A DNA stretch of 64,000 bases, from NCBI GenBank assembly GCA_965246935.1, contig CBDFGC010000017.1, forward strand, positions 62,001-126,000, written 5' to 3'. Below are positions 36,059 through 45,070 of this stretch, piece after piece. The DNA is from JAZKFT01 sp965246935 (lineage in GTDB: Bacteria > Bacteroidota > Bacteroidia > Chitinophagales > Chitinophagaceae). Under the pieces are notes generated by a model, which was not told where the DNA came from, ran no database searches, and saw nothing but the letters and a program-made list of their open reading frames with translations. The position numbers and the translations under genes were made by a program. The first letter of the stretch is position 1, and every line of letters begins with the position of its first letter.

Positions 36059-37007
36059 TTTTGCATATCCGCTCAATACTTTGTTGCAATGGCCTGTAAT
36101 GAAAATCAGGAAAGGTTTTCAAAAATTTGCTGTTATCAAAGTTAACTATGGCCTGCGCACTCTCTGCTGTTTCTTTCGTAACCAATGGGTCCTGGTGAGT
36201 AAACCAGCTTTTTAATTTTTCCAGCCGCCATACCATGGATGCCAAAAAAGGAGTTACCTGCTTGTGGGGCCGCTTGGTGCCGAATGCATCTGCTATCATA
36301 AAAAATACCTCTTTAAAACTGCGGCACTCCCCGTTAATAATATATCGTTCTGCGGTTACCGCACTATTCATTAGCCGGATCATGGCAGCGGCAATATCTT
36401 CTGCATCGGTAAAGCCAGCAACGCCACTGCTGTACCAGGGGAAGCCATTCCGGATATTTTTGAAAATAGCCATTGATCCTTTATTCCAGTCGCCATACTC
36501 ACCGATTATAATGGATGGGTTGATAATGGCCGCCTGCAGGCCTTCGCCAACGCCCCTCCACACTTCCATTTCGCCTAAGTATTTTGTTTTACCGTACTCG
36601 CTATCACTACTTTCTTCCGTCCACTGCATGGCTTCTGTAACCATAGCCCCACCGTGCATTTTACCCAGCGCTGCCACGCTGCTTACATGCACCAGCTTTT
36701 GTACGCCGGCATCAAGGCAGCTATTTACCACATTGGCCGTACCCTCTACATTTACTTTGTGCAGTTGCTGCTTTTCTTTTGCATGAAAGGAAACCATTGC
36801 CGCACAATGATATACCTGCGTTACATCCTGCAATGCATTTTCCAGGCTGGTAATATCCAGTATATCGCCGGTTACCCATTCCGCATCTTTCGCCAACAAG
36901 GGAGGAATAGCAGACCGGTAAATAGCCCGTACCTGGTTACCCGGTGCAGCCAGTTGCTTTATTAAATGATGACCCAATAGTCCACTGCCGCCTGTTACAA
37001 GTATCAT
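36042..37007 (-). CDS. NAD(P)-dependent epimerase/dehydratase (extended SDR)
   Basis: ATG 37,007 gives MILVTGGSGLLGHHL, the dinucleotide-binding start of extended SDR proteins. The catalytic pair is visible as Y-G-K-T-K. The protein has 321 residues, typical length. It oxidises, epimerises or dehydrates a sugar or sterol-like substrate; which one cannot be told. It is the minus-strand partner in the convergent pair with lpxD, with its C-terminal end in the shared repeat arm. Confidence 0.8.
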   Translation of the reverse strand: MILVTGGSGLLGHHLIKQLAAPGNQVRAIYRSAIPPLLAKDAEWVTGDILDITSLENALQDVTQVYHCAAMVSFHAKEKQQLHKVNVEGTANVVNSCLDAGVQKLVHVSSVAALGKMHGGAMVTEAMQWTEESSDSEYGKTKYLGEMEVWRGVGEGLQAAIINPSIIIGEYGDWNKGSMAIFKNIRNGFPWYSSGVAGFTDAEDIAAAMIRLMNSAVTAERYIINGECRSFKEVFFMIADAFGTKRPHKQVTPFLASMVWRLEKLKSWFTHQDPLVTKETAESAQAIVNFDNSKFLKTFPDFHYRPLQQSIERICKTNVQM

Positions 37008-37309
37008 AGCGGGTAAAAATAGGGAGCAAAAAGGCAAGGAGCAACAAGCAATTGGCAATAAGCAAAAGGACAAGAAGTTATTAGTAAAGCATAACAAATA
37101 ATAAGTTGCTCAGTAGCGTTGACAGGTTGCATATAAAAGACCCCTTCCTACAGGTTTATTTTCATTTGCCTGTTGCTTGTTATATAGTTGCAAATCACAC
37201 TTTGCCTGTTGCCAATTGCCCTTTGCCCATTTGCTAATTTGCTAATTTGCTAATTTTTACATTTGCACATTCCTTTCTCATCCGAAGCCATTATTTTTGC
37301 GCCCCAATT
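37008..37309. repeat. Word-repeat spacer, weak inverted repeat
   Basis: The left segment around 37,045-37,068 (CAATTGGCAATAAGCAAA) pairs loosely with 37,200-37,221 (TTTGCCTGTTGCCAATTGCC). The word GCTAATTT is repeated three times at about 37,231-37,255. No gene was seen. The spacer carries promoter sequence for the next gene. Confidence 0.45.
37262..37299 (+). promoter_or_regulatory. Candidate promoter for the small Cys-rich gene
   Basis: TATTTTTG at 37,292-37,299 is an exact TAnnTTTG box, about 11 bp before the start codon. A TTTG lies at 37,262, a few bases further away than the usual 19-20 spacing. Confidence 0.4.
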
Positions 37310-37612
37310 ATGCTGGTAAAAACAGTTATCAATATCTTCTTTCTCCTCATCATTGCAATAAGCAGCCTGCCGGTAAAGCAGGTTGGCAATTTCTTTTTCA
37401 AAAGCGATGTACAGGACGAAATGCAGGAAGATTGCTGTGATACACCCCTAAAAAAAACCAGCGATACAGCAGGCTATCAGGACTTCCTCTGCTGTTATCA
37501 TCATACCGTGGCTGTGCATCCGGTATCCCAACCTTTGCCTTACCATCTTTGCCATGCCGATTGGGAATTGCCGCTGTGGCCGGCTGTAGAAGTTCATACG
37601 CCGCCGCCATAA
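37310..37612 (+). CDS. Small membrane-associated Cys/His-rich protein
   Basis: ATG 37,310 gives 100 residues: a hydrophobic N-terminus (TVINIFFLLIIAISSLPVKQV) then D-C-C-D, F-L-C-C-Y-H-H and H-L-C-H-A-D clusters, and a P-P-P end. The Cys/His groups suggest metal binding. It is upstream of the SulP gene, 200 bp apart. I do not recognise a named family. Confidence 0.5.
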   Translation: MLVKTVINIFFLLIIAISSLPVKQVGNFFFKSDVQDEMQEDCCDTPLKKTSDTAGYQDFLCCYHHTVAVHPVSQPLPYHLCHADWELPLWPAVEVHTPPP

Positions 37613-37812
37613 CAGGCCATCATCCTATTTTACAACAGGCAATGGAAATGATGGTAGCTGATGCAAGTTGGCTGCACTCTACTTTGTCCTGTACGTGCGG
37701 GATTGCTTATTTCACCAGGTTACTTTTTACTGCTTGTGCGTAAGCAGACCTGTTATTTTCCACATTATTACTATTTTCTTTTTAAGCTTTCCAAGAAAGC
37801 AAACCCGTGTAT

Positions 37813-39411
37813 ATGAAAAATTTTATGCGTACGGCAGGGTCTGATATACCTGCCTCTATTGTTGTATTCCTAGTAGCATTACCACTATGCCTTGGCGTAG
37901 CGCAGGCATCCGGAGCCCCGCTTTTTGCCGGCGTTATTGCTGGTGTGGTGGGCGGTATAGTGATCGGATCTTTGAGCGGATCGAACCTAAGCATCAGTGG
38001 CCCTGCCGCCGGGCTTACGGCTATTGTAGCTACCGCCTTAGCCGATAAAAGCAATATTGCTACATTCCAGGTATTTTTACTATGTGTATTTATTGCCGGC
38101 CTGCTGCAGGTAATACTTGGCTTTATAAAAGCAGGTATTATCGGCGATTTTATTCCCAACTGTGTTATCAAAGGAATGCTGGCAGGTATTGGCCTGTTGT
38201 TGATCTTAAAAGAAATTCCCCATTTCTTAGGCGATGACAACGACTATATGGGCGATGAAAGCTTTGCCGAGGTTAAGGGCAGGAATACCTTTTCTAATAT
38301 ATTTTATGCGTTTCAGGATATTAATGCAACCGCAGTTATGATTGGATTACTTTCTTTTTCCTTTCTGATCATCTGGGAGTTAAAACCATTGAAGAAATTA
38401 AAGTTTTTTAAGTTGGTTCCGGCGCCGCTATTAATAGTAGCCGCAGGTATTACCATCAACCAGCTTTTTATGAATAGCGGCAGCAGCATGGCATTGGGCA
38501 ATGGTCACCTGGTAGCACTGCCGGTTGCTACGGATGTAAAGGAATTTACCAACCTGTTTATGTTTCCTGATTTTAGCGCCATTACCAATGTAAAAGTCTG
38601 GACTGTTGCTGCAACCCTTGCGATTGTTGCAAGCCTGGAAACCCTGCTAAGCATTGAGGCGGTGGATAAACTGGACCCGTTGAAACGCGTAACCCCTACC
38701 AACCGGGAGTTAAAGGCACAGGGTATTGGAAACATGCTGAGCGGCCTTTTAGGCGGCCTTCCTACCACCTCCGTTATTGTTCGCAGTTCGGCCAATGTAA
38801 GTGCCGGTAGCAAAACAAAATTGTCTGCTATTTTGCACGGTGTATTTCTGTTGCTAAGTGCCCTGTTCCTGGCCCCGTTCATTAATAAAATTCCGGTGGC
38901 AGCGCTGGCAGCCATTCTTATATTTACCGGTTACAAGCTGGCTAAACCGATGCTGTTCATAGCGTTTTATAAAAAGGGGCTTGACCAGTTTTTACCATTT
39001 GTTGTTACCATTGCAGCGATACTGCTGAAAGATTTGTTGTGGGGTATCGCCATTGGCATCCTGGTATCGCTTTACTTTTTGTTGCGTAGCGGTTTCCGCT
39101 CATCGGTATTTATTGTAAACGATGAAAACAAATACATGATCCGGCTGCGGAAAGATGTATCGTTTTTAAATAAATCGCTCATCAAAACAAAACTGGAAGA
39201 AGTGCCTGCCAACGCTTATATTTTGATTGATGCTGTGCGTGCCGATTTTATAGACAAAGATGTAATTGAGGAGATAAATAATTTTATGGTGCATGCACAC
39301 CTGAAAAACATTACAGTAGAAATAAAGAAAAGCCTGAACAAACCGGCACATCAGTTATTTACAGAAACGATGATGCCTGTATTAGCAGAAAAGGTAAAAG
39401 TGTTGGCTTAA
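37813..39411 (+). CDS. SulP family anion transporter (probable bicarbonate)
   Basis: The protein has 532 residues from ATG 37,813 (a GTG at 37,807 would add two residues). Typical SulP segments are visible: DIPASIVVFLVALPLCLGVA, SGPAAGLTAIV and NRELKAQGIGNMLSGLLGGLP, with 10-12 membrane helices. A C-terminal STAS-like portion (AYILIDAVRADFIDKDVIEEI) follows. A beta-carbonic anhydrase gene lies 98 bp downstream, which strongly suggests bicarbonate as substrate, as in the BicA-type arrangement. Sulfate cannot be excluded. Confidence 0.85.
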   Translation: MKNFMRTAGSDIPASIVVFLVALPLCLGVAQASGAPLFAGVIAGVVGGIVIGSLSGSNLSISGPAAGLTAIVATALADKSNIATFQVFLLCVFIAGLLQVILGFIKAGIIGDFIPNCVIKGMLAGIGLLLILKEIPHFLGDDNDYMGDESFAEVKGRNTFSNIFYAFQDINATAVMIGLLSFSFLIIWELKPLKKLKFFKLVPAPLLIVAAGITINQLFMNSGSSMALGNGHLVALPVATDVKEFTNLFMFPDFSAITNVKVWTVAATLAIVASLETLLSIEAVDKLDPLKRVTPTNRELKAQGIGNMLSGLLGGLPTTSVIVRSSANVSAGSKTKLSAILHGVFLLLSALFLAPFINKIPVAALAAILIFTGYKLAKPMLFIAFYKKGLDQFLPFVVTIAAILLKDLLWGIAIGILVSLYFLLRSGFRSSVFIVNDENKYMIRLRKDVSFLNKSLIKTKLEEVPANAYILIDAVRADFIDKDVIEEINNFMVHAHLKNITVEIKKSLNKPAHQLFTETMMPVLAEKVKVLA

Positions 39412-39509
39412 TTGTGCACTATTACATTTATTACTATTACTGATGAATCGGCAAAGGCGGATAAATGGCTGCTCCTATAATTTTAATCTTGAATTTAAAA
39501 ATAATTACG

Positions 39510-40142
39510 ATGCAATCTTACGAAAAACTGTTACTGGAAAACAAAGCCTGGGCCGCTGAAAAAGTAGCGGATGACCCGGATTTTTTTTCACGACTGGAAC
39601 ATTTACAAACCCCTGAATTTTTATGGATTGGCTGCAGCGACAGCCGGGTACCGGCCAACGAAATTACCGGCACCCAACCCGGTGAAATATTTGTGCACCG
39701 CAATATTGCCAATATGGTTGTGAATACGGATATAAATATGCTGAGTGTATTGCAATATGCGGTAGAAGTGCTGAAAGTGAAACACGTAATTGTGTGCGGC
39801 CATTATGAGTGCGGTGGTGTAAAAGCAGCTATGACTACCCATTCGTACGGCCTGATTAATAAATGGCTTAGCAATATAAAAGATGTGTACCGGCTGCACC
39901 GTACCGAGTTGGATGGGATAACGGATAACCGGTTAAAAACCGATCGACTGGTAGAAATAAATGTACAGGAGCAGGTAACAAACCTTGCGAAAACAGACAT
40001 TATTCAGAAAGCCTGGAAAAACGAAAACCGGCCCGACCTGCATGGCTGGGTATACAGCCTGTCGGATGGTATTATCAATCCTGTTTTTGAAATGAAAGCT
40101 AACACACCACTGGATCCGATTTTTGAGTATGATAACCTTTAG
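39510..40142 (+). CDS. Beta-carbonic anhydrase
   Basis: ATG 39,510 gives 210 residues. Zinc ligands and catalytic pair are visible: C42, D44 and R46 in GCSDSRVP, H98 and C101 in CGHYECGG. It interconverts CO2 and bicarbonate in the cytoplasm. With the SulP transporter upstream it forms a likely carbon-supply module for carboxylation reactions. A longer frame to 39,465 is not similar to the family. Confidence 0.9.
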   Translation: MQSYEKLLLENKAWAAEKVADDPDFFSRLEHLQTPEFLWIGCSDSRVPANEITGTQPGEIFVHRNIANMVVNTDINMLSVLQYAVEVLKVKHVIVCGHYECGGVKAAMTTHSYGLINKWLSNIKDVYRLHRTELDGITDNRLKTDRLVEINVQEQVTNLAKTDIIQKAWKNENRPDLHGWVYSLSDGIINPVFEMKANTPLDPIFEYDNL

Positions 40143-40250
40143 CGTGAATCATGAATCGTGAATAATTGATGCGTTGCTGATTTCAAAATGGAATCGTTCA
40201 TTATTAAAAATTGATCAGGGAAATGTACCTACGTATTCACGATTCACGAA
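40143..40250. repeat. Short inverted-repeat spacer
   Basis: Arms TGAATCGTGAATA (40,152-40,164) and its perfect inverse (40,234-40,246) flank about 69 bp. The left word starts directly after the carbonic anhydrase stop codon. Confidence 0.6.
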
Positions 40251-40282
40251 ACTGATTTTCCTAACCTCTTTCCAACCTTGCC

Positions 40283-42649
40283 ATGAAATTCATTGTAACC
40301 GGACTTTTGTTTTGCCTCATAAATACCTTGCAAGCGCAACTTCCCGATACACCTGTCATTTTTCCGAAACCGCAGCAAATGCAATTACTGCCGGGAAATT
40401 TTTTGCTTTCCAATGCTACCACCATTGTTGCAGATGGAGCGGCAAAACCAATAGTTGCACTATTTATCAGTCAATTAAAAATGCAATCCGGATTAAACCT
40501 CAGGCAAGCCGCCTCGGCCAATAAAAATGTAATCCGCTTTTCATTTACCAATAAAATACAACCCGGGCCTGCAGGACAGTACGCCTTAACAGTCGGTGCT
40601 TCAAATATCACTATTACGGCCAACAGGCCTGAAGGTATTTTTTATGGCATGCAAACGTTGTTGCAGTTAGCAGCGCCGGCAGCAGCATTAAAAACGACGG
40701 ACGTAAAAGTAAAAACCTCGGCTTCTTTTACCGTTCCATGTCTGAACATATATGATGAACCCCGCTTTGCGTACCGGGGCATGCACCTGGATGTAAGCCG
40801 CCATTTTTTCAACGTTGCTTACATTAAGAAATATATTGATTATCTCGCCGCTTATAAATTCAACACGTTTCACTGGCACTTAACAGACGACCAGGGCTGG
40901 CGGATTGAAATAAAAAAGTATCCTAAGTTAACCAATGTAGGCGGCTATCGCAATGGCACCATCATTGGCCGCTACCCCGGCAAAGGCAACGATGGCTTGC
41001 GCTACGGCGGGTTTTACACACAGGAACAAATTAAGGAAGTGGTAAAATATGCAGCCGAAAGATATATATCGGTGATCCCCGAAATTGAAATGCCCGGCCA
41101 TGCGAGTGCGGCTATTGCGGCTTACCCGCAGCTAAGCTGTTTCCCCGATGAAAGTACGAAGCACCCACCGCAATGTGCGTGGGCCGGTGATACCACCGGC
41201 AAGCAGGTGCAGCAAACCTGGGGCGTGTTCGACGATGTATTTTGCCCCGGCGAATACACCTTTCATTTTCTGGAAGATGTGCTGGATGAAGTGATGCCGC
41301 TATTTCCATCCAGATACATTCATATTGGCGGGGATGAGTGCCCGAAAACAGCCTGGGAGCGTTCCGCTTTTTGCCAGCAGTTGATGAAAGAAAAAGGCCT
41401 GAAAAATGCACATGAACTGCAAAGCTATTTTATACAACGGATGGAAAAATACGTGAACAGCAAAGGCCGCCGCATTATCGGCTGGGACGAAATACTGGAA
41501 GGAGGTCTGGCGCCCAATGCAACCGTTATGAGCTGGCAGGGCGAAAAGGGTGGTATTGCGGCGGCACAGCAGGCACATGATGTGATCATGACACCTTCCA
41601 ATTATGTGTACTTCGACCATAGCCAAACGAAGAGTGAAGACAGCGTAACCATTGGCGGCTACCTGCCACTGGAAACCGTGTACAATTACGATCCCGTTCC
41701 CGCTGTCCTGAATACCGATGGAGCCAAACATATTTTAGGAGCACAGGCCAATTTATGGGCAGAATATATCACCAACCCGGCTAAAGTAGAATACATGTTA
41801 TTCCCCCGCATGGCTGCTTTGAGCGAAGTGCTGTGGACGAAAAAAGAAAACAAAAGCTGGGATGATTTTGAAAAGCGTTTGCCGGCTTTGTTTGAGCGGT
41901 TGAACGATGGGAAAGTGAATTACAGTAAAACTTACCTTGAGCCAATAGTTTCTATAATATCAGGCGAAACTTTAGGCGAAATTAAGCTACAGGTAACTTC
42001 GAGAAAGCCTTCTTCTATATTAGGGTTTTTTAAAACAACAAACGTAAATGGATTGACAAAGAAAGTGCCAGTTACTAGTGTGGGACACGTATCGGAAGCT
42101 ATTAATTCCAATGTCCTTATAGGAATTCTACCAGAATCATATATAAGTATTGAGCCCATATTAACTTTAAATTTCTTATTCAACAAAGCAACCGGCAAAA
42201 AAATTACCCTCATCAACGAACCCTCGAAAAACTATCCCGGCAACGGCGCTTTTACGTTGGTGGATGGTATACAAAACGATCGGCGATTAGAACGATCAAC
42301 AGAGTTCTTAGGCTTTAATGGACAGGATTGCGAAACCATGATTGATATAGGAAAACAGGATACCATCAGTAAGATAATTGTGCATTGTCTGAACCAGCAA
42401 CCCAGTTGGGTGTACCCTCCCAAAACTATTGAGGTAAGCATTAGCAGCGATGGGAATCAGTATTCGGCTCAACCGGTTTACCAGATTGCAAATACACAAC
42501 CCGGTAATAATTCAATTACTGTTCTGGTGAATAATACAGTAGGCCGGTATGTAAAAATAAAAATGATGAACCATGGAATTATTGATGCCGGTATGCCTGG
42601 CGCCGGTAGCCCGGCATGGCTAATGGTAGATGAAGTGGAGGTTTGGTAA
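40283..42649 (+). CDS. GH20 beta-N-acetylhexosaminidase, secreted
   Basis: The protein has 788 residues with signal peptide (FIVTGLLFCLINTLQAQ), an N-terminal GH20b domain and a (beta/alpha)8 barrel (RYAFRGMHLDVSRHF; FHWHLTDDQGWRIEI). The catalytic Asp-Glu pair is D351-E352 in HIGGDECPK. A C-terminal carbohydrate-binding-like domain follows (ETMIDIGKQDTISKIIVH). It releases terminal GlcNAc or GalNAc from chitin fragments or glycoproteins. Positions 41,935-42,180 are AT-rich and unlike the rest in codon use. Confidence 0.92.
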   Translation: MKFIVTGLLFCLINTLQAQLPDTPVIFPKPQQMQLLPGNFLLSNATTIVADGAAKPIVALFISQLKMQSGLNLRQAASANKNVIRFSFTNKIQPGPAGQYALTVGASNITITANRPEGIFYGMQTLLQLAAPAAALKTTDVKVKTSASFTVPCLNIYDEPRFAYRGMHLDVSRHFFNVAYIKKYIDYLAAYKFNTFHWHLTDDQGWRIEIKKYPKLTNVGGYRNGTIIGRYPGKGNDGLRYGGFYTQEQIKEVVKYAAERYISVIPEIEMPGHASAAIAAYPQLSCFPDESTKHPPQCAWAGDTTGKQVQQTWGVFDDVFCPGEYTFHFLEDVLDEVMPLFPSRYIHIGGDECPKTAWERSAFCQQLMKEKGLKNAHELQSYFIQRMEKYVNSKGRRIIGWDEILEGGLAPNATVMSWQGEKGGIAAAQQAHDVIMTPSNYVYFDHSQTKSEDSVTIGGYLPLETVYNYDPVPAVLNTDGAKHILGAQANLWAEYITNPAKVEYMLFPRMAALSEVLWTKKENKSWDDFEKRLPALFERLNDGKVNYSKTYLEPIVSIISGETLGEIKLQVTSRKPSSILGFFKTTNVNGLTKKVPVTSVGHVSEAINSNVLIGILPESYISIEPILTLNFLFNKATGKKITLINEPSKNYPGNGAFTLVDGIQNDRRLERSTEFLGFNGQDCETMIDIGKQDTISKIIVHCLNQQPSWVYPPKTIEVSISSDGNQYSAQPVYQIANTQPGNNSITVLVNNTVGRYVKIKMMNHGIIDAGMPGAGSPAWLMVDEVEVW

Positions 42650-42663
42650 AGCCTCATCCCCTT

Positions 42664-42744
42664 CCCTTCTCAGCCTCATCCGCCTATGGCACCTTCTCCA
42701 TTAGGAGAAGGGAAATGGATGCAATTACGTTTGAGAAGGGTGCC
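42664..42744. terminator. CCTTCTCC hairpin after the hexosaminidase gene
   Basis: CCTTCTCC pairs with GGAGAAGG around ATTA (42,692-42,711), and an outer GGCACCTTCTC pairs with GAGAAGGGTGCC (42,688-42,744). It starts about 40 bp after the stop codon and may end the transcript. Confidence 0.5.
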
Positions 42745-42950
42745 TCTGTTTGCATTTACATATTAACATCTATCGGTACATAAGCAACAGTGGCAACGTA
42801 AACATTTTTGGTTTTAGCCTATACATTCTTCGCTCTATAAAGTCTTTGACCACTGGTGTTTGGAACATTAAAAAGCTCTTTACATAGCCCTTATATGTTT
42901 GTTTTTTAAATTTAGGGGGCATAAAAAATCAAAAAGAAGCGTGTCTTAAT

Positions 42951-43086
42951 CAACTTTGAGGCAAGGAAGAAAAAGCCCATGGTAATGAATACCGGCTTTC
43001 AGTTTTTTCTCCTTCAAGTTGCGCCTGTGGTATAACCTGGCAATCAATGCCGCATATTTATAAGGCAAGGCGATGCTTGATTTTTT
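42951..43086 (+). ncRNA. Candidate IS110 bridge RNA region
   Basis: A strong stem-loop spans 42,951-43,021: CAACTT pairs with AAGTTG, and AAGGAAGAAAAAGCC pairs with GGCTT and TTTTTTCTCCTT with bulges, closing a 17-base loop CCATGGTAATGAATACC. A second, weaker stem (AATCAATGCC ... GCTTGATT) lies at about 43,042-43,086. Bridge RNAs of the IS110 group are encoded in this position, upstream of the recombinase, and use internal loops to read target and donor. Placement is by context only; loop-to-target matches were not verified. Confidence 0.4.
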
Positions 43087-43111
43087 ATAACGCTATTTAA
43101 ATGAAATTACA

Positions 43112-44536
43112 TTGACAACAAAGGGGTATCTGGGAATTGATGTAAGTAAGGGCTATGCAGATTTTATGCTGCTGGACAGGGACTGCCAGGTGCAGGAAGA
43201 ACTGTTCCAGTTAAGCGATACGGCAGCCGGCCACCGGGAACTAAAAAAAATAATTGACCTATGGCAAAAACAGGGGTTGGCAGAACTGTATTGTGGCGTG
43301 GAAAGCACCGGTGGTTATGAGAACAACTGGCATTCGATGCTCAAAGGTATTGAAAGCAGCAGTGGCAGCGGCTTGTGGGTAGCCCGGCTCAATGCCAGAG
43401 CAGTAAAGGCAGGCGGGGATGCCTTATTGCGCAGAACGATAACGGATGGCGTCAGCGCTGTTACGATTGCTTCCTACCTGGCTAAATATCCTGAAAAAGT
43501 GGACTATGGTAAGAGGGCTAAACCAACCGATGAACAACACCAGGCGGGCCGTCAGTTTATCACTGGCATCCGCATGTGGACCAAACAAAAAGTACAGCTT
43601 AGCAATCAGTTAGAGAAGCTGTTGTATCAAAATCTGTCGCCGCTGTTGGTGTATTGCCGAAACGGCCTGCCGGGCTGGTTGTTACGGATGCTGGTAAAAT
43701 ATAGTTCTGCCGAGGCCATTGTGCATGCCGGGGCGGCTAAACTGGAAAAGATAAAGGGCATCAGTGCGGAAAAATCAGCGGCCATTATGAAGAAGTTCAC
43801 AGACCATCAGCCGGTGCAACCACCGGCCAAAGCACTGACACATCTCATTAGCATAACAGCCACAGAAGTACTGCACCAGCAATCCCTTATCGATACCGGT
43901 AAAGATTATCTGGGTGAGCTATATCAGCAGGATGCAGGTGTAAAACTGCTGGTAGCTATAAAGGGTATCGGGCTGGACAGTGCGGTAGCCATTATACTGC
44001 AAATAGAGGATGTGGCTCGTTTTGAGAGTGCCAAAAAGTTAGCATCTTATTTTGGGGTTCATCCCTGCTTTAAACAAAGCGGCGACGGGATGTGGGGCAA
44101 TCACATCAGCAAACAAGACAGAGGAGATTTACGGGCCGTGTTATATATGGTGGGCATGTCAGCGGTAAGATATAACCCGATGTTTACTACGCTATACGCC
44201 CGTTTCAGAGCCAAAGGCATGAAACATAAGCAAGCCATGGGAGTGGTGATGCATAAGCTGCTGCGGGTGATTTATGGGGTACTGAAATCGGGTAAGCCTT
44301 TTGATGAACAAACGGAAGAAAAACACCGGCAGCAGGCTGCACAAAAACAGGCAGTTAAAAAAGAAGAAACGCAAAAAGCGAAACAAACCGCAGAACAAAA
44401 GAAACACCGTTTTGAGACAATTGCAGAGACTGCACCGGTGTCCGGCAGAAACCTGAAGGCAAGAAAAAAACAGTTGGCGTCCCAAACTTCCATAGAAGCA
44501 AATGCGGGCTTACCAACTGGGAAAGCAAACATATAA
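43112..44536 (+). CDS. IS110-family DEDD recombinase (transposase)
   Basis: The protein has 474 residues from TTG 43,112; the nearest ATG at 43,101 leads to a stop. The N-terminal RuvC-like part has D10 in YLGIDVSKG and E64 in CGVESTGGY, then TDGVSA with D112 where the DxxD pair is expected; the second Asp is replaced by Ser115. The Tnp part has KGIGLDSAVAI and KQSG with the catalytic-type Ser323, then ISKQDRGDLR. A long Lys/Gln-rich tail of about 80 residues is added at the C-terminus. It moves the element by a recombinase mechanism rather than DDE cleavage. Confidence 0.85.
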   Translation: MTTKGYLGIDVSKGYADFMLLDRDCQVQEELFQLSDTAAGHRELKKIIDLWQKQGLAELYCGVESTGGYENNWHSMLKGIESSSGSGLWVARLNARAVKAGGDALLRRTITDGVSAVTIASYLAKYPEKVDYGKRAKPTDEQHQAGRQFITGIRMWTKQKVQLSNQLEKLLYQNLSPLLVYCRNGLPGWLLRMLVKYSSAEAIVHAGAAKLEKIKGISAEKSAAIMKKFTDHQPVQPPAKALTHLISITATEVLHQQSLIDTGKDYLGELYQQDAGVKLLVAIKGIGLDSAVAIILQIEDVARFESAKKLASYFGVHPCFKQSGDGMWGNHISKQDRGDLRAVLYMVGMSAVRYNPMFTTLYARFRAKGMKHKQAMGVVMHKLLRVIYGVLKSGKPFDEQTEEKHRQQAAQKQAVKKEETQKAKQTAEQKKHRFETIAETAPVSGRNLKARKKQLASQTSIEANAGLPTGKANI

Positions 44537-44574
44537 AAATGTTTGCAACTTAATTTGGAATTGAACGGTATAAC

Positions 44575-44730
44575 TGAAAGGGCGATATAACCGCTGATAC
44601 TGATCCTATTACGCCCTTTCAGGGCTTGCTGGAATAGGATGTAATCGTTTGTCGTAGGGCTTCTCCCTACGCTAAGCTATTACCGCCCTTTCAGGGCTAC
44701 AAACCATGTTTCGAACACCTATGGTCTCCA
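44575..44730. repeat. CCCTTTCAGGGC dispersed repeat, copy 1
   Basis: Palindromes CGCCCTTTCAGGGC occur twice, joined by CTACGCTAAGCTATTACCG and followed by TTTCGAACACCTATGGTCTC. The same order of words occurs at 53,342-53,574. No coding capacity. The remainder of the 534-bp gap to 45,070 shows no gene. Confidence 0.65.
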
Positions 44731-45070
44731 ACTACAAACCTGCCAATTCTGACCTTTCTTTTTTCTAACTACAGGCTCCCAAATAAAACCCTTGAAAAGA
44801 TTTGAGAACTTTTCAAGGGTCGCAGTCATTTTGAAAATTGGAGCAGTTGCTGATCATTTATGGGATGCACAGAAAGTGATGCCATAAAAATATACATTAG
44901 AATGGAGCCCCGAAATAATCGGGGTAGACTGTCGCCAATGTCGCCCCATCATTGTAACAAAAGCCCGTCTCCCAAAAGAGAAACAATTAAAACGAGTTAC
45001 CGCAACAAGTTGTAATGAACACCACAGCCAAAGGATTTATTCACCATTGACCATTCACCATTCACGACTG

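Larger units (their letters stand above)
42795..44555 (+). mobile_element. IS110-family insertion sequence (limits approximate)
   Basis: The recombinase gene is 43,112-44,536. The likely extent is given by a short inverted match: left AAACATTTTT at 42,800 and right AAAAATGTTT at 44,535, just behind the stop. IS110 elements are known to have variable or no terminal inverted repeats, so the ends are uncertain. A long 5' non-coding part (about 310 bp) and almost no 3' part is the layout of the IS110 group. Confidence 0.55.

Noticed and set aside
44525..44546. GCAAACAT/ATGTTTGC hairpin at the transposase stop codon as proof of the IS end
   Set aside because: It pairs with itself, so the match to the left end may be chance; kept only as an approximate boundary.
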